NCBI RefSeq assembly: GCF_000275825.1
Contig: NZ_JH719942.1
Coordinates: 3,405,154-3,469,153 of the forward strand
Direction of reading: 5' to 3'
Length of the DNA: 64,000 nt
Origin: Saprospira grandis DSM 2844
Lineage (GTDB): Bacteria > Bacteroidota > Bacteroidia > Chitinophagales > Saprospiraceae
Below, piece after piece: positions 61,379-64,000 of the stretch. The notes under the pieces were generated by a model. That model did not search any database. It was not told the origin of the DNA and worked only from the letters and a program-made list of their open reading frames with translations. Both the position numbers and the translations under genes were made by a program. How positions within the stretch are numbered: the first letter of the stretch is position 1; each line of letters begins with the position of its first letter.

Positions 61379-61870
61379 ATGAGTACAAAAATATATACGG
61401 CCATTAAGGCTGAAGATTGGGAGCAGTATGTTGGCCAAAAATGTGAGGGCTATTTGTGGTGGTCAAACCGACAGAAAGCAGACCATTATAAAGAGGTTCC
61501 TGCTTGGCCTAAGGGCTTGCATCCTTTTGTGGTAGAAGGCGCCTTTTATTTGAAAGAGCAAGATTTGAGCTTAAGTATCCGCTTTTTGAATGGGGCTTAT
61601 GAAGTAACCGCCATTGATTTGGGTGCTGCTGTTTTGGTAAATGATGAGCAGTTAACTACAGGAGCGCCTTATCAGAAGGTAGGGCATGAGTGGAGAGAGC
61701 AAAAAGGAAAAAATAATGTTGTTCAAATGTATGAAATTTGGAAATTAGAAGAGAGTGCTTGTTGGGTAGTGAAGGATGATTTTCAAGAAGATACAACAGC
61801 TACTGTAAAAGAATATCGTCCATACGTATGGGCTTTTGCTGGATTTAAAAACCCAAAAAACGAACAATAA
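61379..61870 (+). CDS. csx19: Csx19-like (TIGR03984) CRISPR-associated protein
   Basis: The 163-residue protein has the features of the TIGR03984/Csx19 group found in III-D loci: an early KCEGYLWWSNRQKAD segment, LHPFVVEGAFYLKEQDLSLSIRFLNGAYEVTAIDL, and a late YRPYVWAFAGFKNP (each read in short blocks). It is a small beta-rich protein proposed to be a structural part of the III-D effector; it has no visible catalytic motif. It is 1 nt away from the next Cas7 gene, so they are coupled. The preceding GC-rich repeat may separate it from the upstream part of the operon, or be read through. The name rests on locus context plus overall look. Confidence 0.72.
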   Translation: MSTKIYTAIKAEDWEQYVGQKCEGYLWWSNRQKADHYKEVPAWPKGLHPFVVEGAFYLKEQDLSLSIRFLNGAYEVTAIDLGAAVLVNDEQLTTGAPYQKVGHEWREQKGKNNVVQMYEIWKLEESACWVVKDDFQEDTTATVKEYRPYVWAFAGFKNPKNEQ

Positions 61871-61871
61871 G

Positions 61872-64000
61872 ATGAGTAATTATATAAAAGCGCCGTACAA
61901 TTTTGTGCCAGTAGAGGAGAATGTATTTTACCCTGCTTGGTCGCAGTATTTGAGTCATGATGCGCCATTTAGCGATGGGAAATCGGGCTATATTGAGGTG
62001 GATATAGAAGCCAAGCAACCTATCTTTATTGCGGATGGTCGATTGGGCCAGCGAGCAGAAGGGCAAAAATTATCTTTCTTTTCTCATGAGGGGAAGTATA
62101 TGGTTCCAGGCAGCTCTTTTAAGGGGATGTTGCGGGCCGTTGTAGAGGTTATGAGCTATGGAAAGTTGGGAATTTTCAATCAGCATCAGTTTGCCTTTAG
62201 AGATTTGAACAATAAGCCATTGTATATGAATCGAATCCGTCAGGATAATCGTCCGATTCAGGCGGGTTGGTTGCAAAAGCAAGAAGATGGTCGTTATCTA
62301 CTAACGCCTTGTGGTGAGCCTGGACGAATTAGCTTTGGGGATATTGATCGTGCGTTTGGGACCAATATGGTAGACTATTTTGTGAAGGGAGGAAAGAAAA
62401 ATAGTCTTTATGATAGAAATAAAGATGAGCATAAAGCAGCTCGTTTTAAGTATAAAACTTTTTCTCAGATAGGTGCTGCTGAGACGACATATACTTTTGT
62501 ACCTACCAAAAAGGGGTATACCTTAGCCGGATATAATGATCCTAGAGGTATGAAAGGTGTTTTAGTCTTTACGGGACAACCTGGTTTACGTCAAGAGAAT
62601 AGAGGACGAAGAAGTACCGGAAAGGGCAAAGAATTCATCTTCTTTGAAACAGGTCGAGCTGAAATAGAAGTAGGTCCTGAAGTGATTGAGAGCTTTAAGC
62701 AGGCTTATTTTGACTATGATGAGAATAGACAAACTGTAGACTGGAAATACTGGTCGAAGGAATTGAAGAAAGGTGAGCGAATTCCTGTTTTTTATAATAC
62801 TGATGGAGTGAAAGAAGTGGCGCATTTGGGCTTGTCTTACCTTTATAAGTTGCCTTATGACTATGGAGTAGCCGACTTAGATCCTAGTAAAACAGTAGAG
62901 AACTTTGATCGTTTGGATATGGCCGAGTGTATTTTTGGTTGGGTGCCTAATGCAGCAGCTGGGGATAAGTCGGGCTATCAAGAACTAAAAGGAAGGGTAC
63001 AGGTTGGGCATTTGAAAGCGGTTGGGAGTCCTAGCCTTGGTGATTCTGTTACTGCGGTTTTGTCTAGCCCTAAGGCTTCTTACTATCCTAATTACATTGC
63101 TCAACATTTAGATTTAGCCAACCATTTGGCAGGACGCTACTATAATACCTACAACAATAAGGATGCGCATATTTCTGGACGAAAGCGTTATCCCTTGAGG
63201 ACCAATAAAATTTTAGAAAACAAAGGTACCGATAATGTAAGTACAGGTTTTCATCCCCTAAAGGCATCTAGTCAATTCAAGGGACGGATTTACTTTCACA
63301 ATTTAAGAGAGGTAGAATTAGGTGCTATCTTATCTGCCCTGACCTTTCATGATAGTGCAGACCAGTACTGGCATCAGATCGGTATGGGTAAGCCCTTGGG
63401 TTTGGGAGCTATACAGGTAAATGCCAAGCTATTTTTAGATGGTCAGGAAGCAGCAGATGCAGCTTTAGATGCTATGGGCTCTTTTGAGGCTTGTATGCTC
63501 CAGCATGATGCTAATTGGTTGAATTCAGCTAGTATTGTAGAGCTTTTGAGTATGGCTAAGGCAAATCTCTATATGGATGATGATTTGGGCTATATGGTCA
63601 TGGATCAGCAAGGCCGTCAAAATCACTTTAAGGAGGCCAAAAATAAGAATGAAGGCTTAAACCGCTATTCTATTTTGAGTGGGGAAGAAGAGGGCTTATT
63701 ACCCTTGAGTCGAGGCGAAGCCCCTGCTGAATTTGGTGCTGAAAAAGATAAGCTTTCGCAGAAAATCCAAGAACAGCAAAAGCAGCTAAAGGACCGAAGA
63801 GAACAGCTCTATGCTCTTCTAGCCATAAAAAAAGAGCAGGCTGCTCGAGAAAAAGATCGAGCGGATCGACGCCGAGAGGAAGCTGAAGCACAAGAAAAAG
63901 AACGTCAAAAACGAGCCGCAGAAATAGCCGCCAAACAAGCTGAAATAGCGGCCAAACAGGCTGCTCTTAAGAAAGCAGACGAGGAGCGAAAGGCCAGAAA
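61872..64000 (+). CDS. TIGR03986-type Cas7 RAMP with insertion and coiled-coil tail (3' end outside the window)
   Basis: From the ATG at 61872 the frame stays open to the window end (709 residues seen). The N-terminal part matches TIGR03986 CRISPR RAMPs: IKAPYNFVPVEENVFYPAW, then GYIEVDIEAKQPIFIADG and YMVPGSSFKGMLRAVVEV (about 76-93). A long central insertion follows. The C-terminal Gly-rich loop QIGMGKPLGLGAIQV lies near residue 508. After about 630 the chain becomes a charged coiled coil (KLSQKIQEQQKQLKDRREQL and on), still running at the edge. It should be a Cas7-type backbone subunit. The tail is not a usual part of the fold and could bind a partner encoded downstream. It starts 1 nt after csx19. 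Confidence 0.85.
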   Translation, partial: MSNYIKAPYNFVPVEENVFYPAWSQYLSHDAPFSDGKSGYIEVDIEAKQPIFIADGRLGQRAEGQKLSFFSHEGKYMVPGSSFKGMLRAVVEVMSYGKLGIFNQHQFAFRDLNNKPLYMNRIRQDNRPIQAGWLQKQEDGRYLLTPCGEPGRISFGDIDRAFGTNMVDYFVKGGKKNSLYDRNKDEHKAARFKYKTFSQIGAAETTYTFVPTKKGYTLAGYNDPRGMKGVLVFTGQPGLRQENRGRRSTGKGKEFIFFETGRAEIEVGPEVIESFKQAYFDYDENRQTVDWKYWSKELKKGERIPVFYNTDGVKEVAHLGLSYLYKLPYDYGVADLDPSKTVENFDRLDMAECIFGWVPNAAAGDKSGYQELKGRVQVGHLKAVGSPSLGDSVTAVLSSPKASYYPNYIAQHLDLANHLAGRYYNTYNNKDAHISGRKRYPLRTNKILENKGTDNVSTGFHPLKASSQFKGRIYFHNLREVELGAILSALTFHDSADQYWHQIGMGKPLGLGAIQVNAKLFLDGQEAADAALDAMGSFEACMLQHDANWLNSASIVELLSMAKANLYMDDDLGYMVMDQQGRQNHFKEAKNKNEGLNRYSILSGEEEGLLPLSRGEAPAEFGAEKDKLSQKIQEQQKQLKDRREQLYALLAIKKEQAAREKDRADRRREEAEAQEKERQKRAAEIAAKQAEIAAKQAALKKADEERKAR

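Noticed and set aside
52725-64000. A CRISPR array, cas1, cas2 or cas6 within the defence locus
   Set aside because: No array-like repeat/spacer pattern and no gene with matching motifs is present up to the window end; they may lie outside.
1-64000. tRNA, rRNA and riboswitch genes
   Set aside because: None was recognised by eye on either strand; a covariance-model scan would be needed to exclude a divergent one.

Overview
The window looks like a chromosomal segment of a marine, gliding, predatory Bacteroidota, most likely a Saprospira-type member of the Saprospiraceae. The evidence is two giant secreted proteins and one small one with type IX secretion (T9SS) C-terminal sorting domains, Bacteroidota-style TAnnTTTG promoter elements, an imelysin / di-heme oxidoreductase / HTTM cluster, cell-wall lytic enzymes, and a large family of GC-rich intergenic repeats. 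The genus is an inference from overall look; no rRNA or tRNA gene is present to settle it.

Layout. 1-1.6 kb: scpB and an RluB-type pseudouridine synthase in one transcription unit. 1.9-3.3 kb: a secreted MORN-repeat/caspase-fold protein. 3.8-26.6 kb: two tandem paralogous giant surface proteins (3466 and 3952 residues) built from Ig-like modules, ending in the same PKD / jelly-roll / degenerate Omp28-like / sorting-domain tail. 26.6-28.1 kb: a gene-free stretch full of palindromes and a 199-bp tandem repeat. 28.1-32.1 kb (minus strand): an unknown secreted protein, a small T9SS cargo and an M43-like metallopeptidase whose zinc site is lost. 32.3-37.0 kb: an unknown charged protein, an N-acetylmuramidase with two peptidoglycan-binding domains, a small lysozyme-like protein and a lipoprotein. 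37.0-39.7 kb (minus): a membrane-anchored protein kinase with a long coiled coil. 40.1-42.7 kb: BamA. 43.1-46.4 kb: a large helical repeat protein with two calcium-loop-like motifs. 47.0-51.1 kb: DHOR, imelysin-like lipoprotein and HTTM protein. 51.3-52.2 kb (minus): a secreted protein of unknown function.

52.7-64.0 kb is a defence locus: an AAA ATPase and an HNH nuclease (a Septu/PtuAB-like pair) run with almost no gap into a type III-D-like CRISPR effector operon. That operon encodes Cas10 without an HD domain but with an intact GGDD, Cas7, a Csx10-like Cas5, a double-Cas7 protein, a Csx19-like protein and a TIGR03986-type Cas7 that runs off the window end. No cas1, cas2, cas6 or CRISPR array lies in the window. 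The tight coupling of an ATPase-HNH pair to an HD-less Cas10 is the best candidate here for an undescribed system.

Across the whole window, about 15 copies of a 110-160 bp modular GC-rich element sit between genes. Their GGGGC end abuts a T-tract (often a terminator) and faces a gene end. Their internal hairpin arms change together between copies, which points to maintenance of structure rather than sequence.
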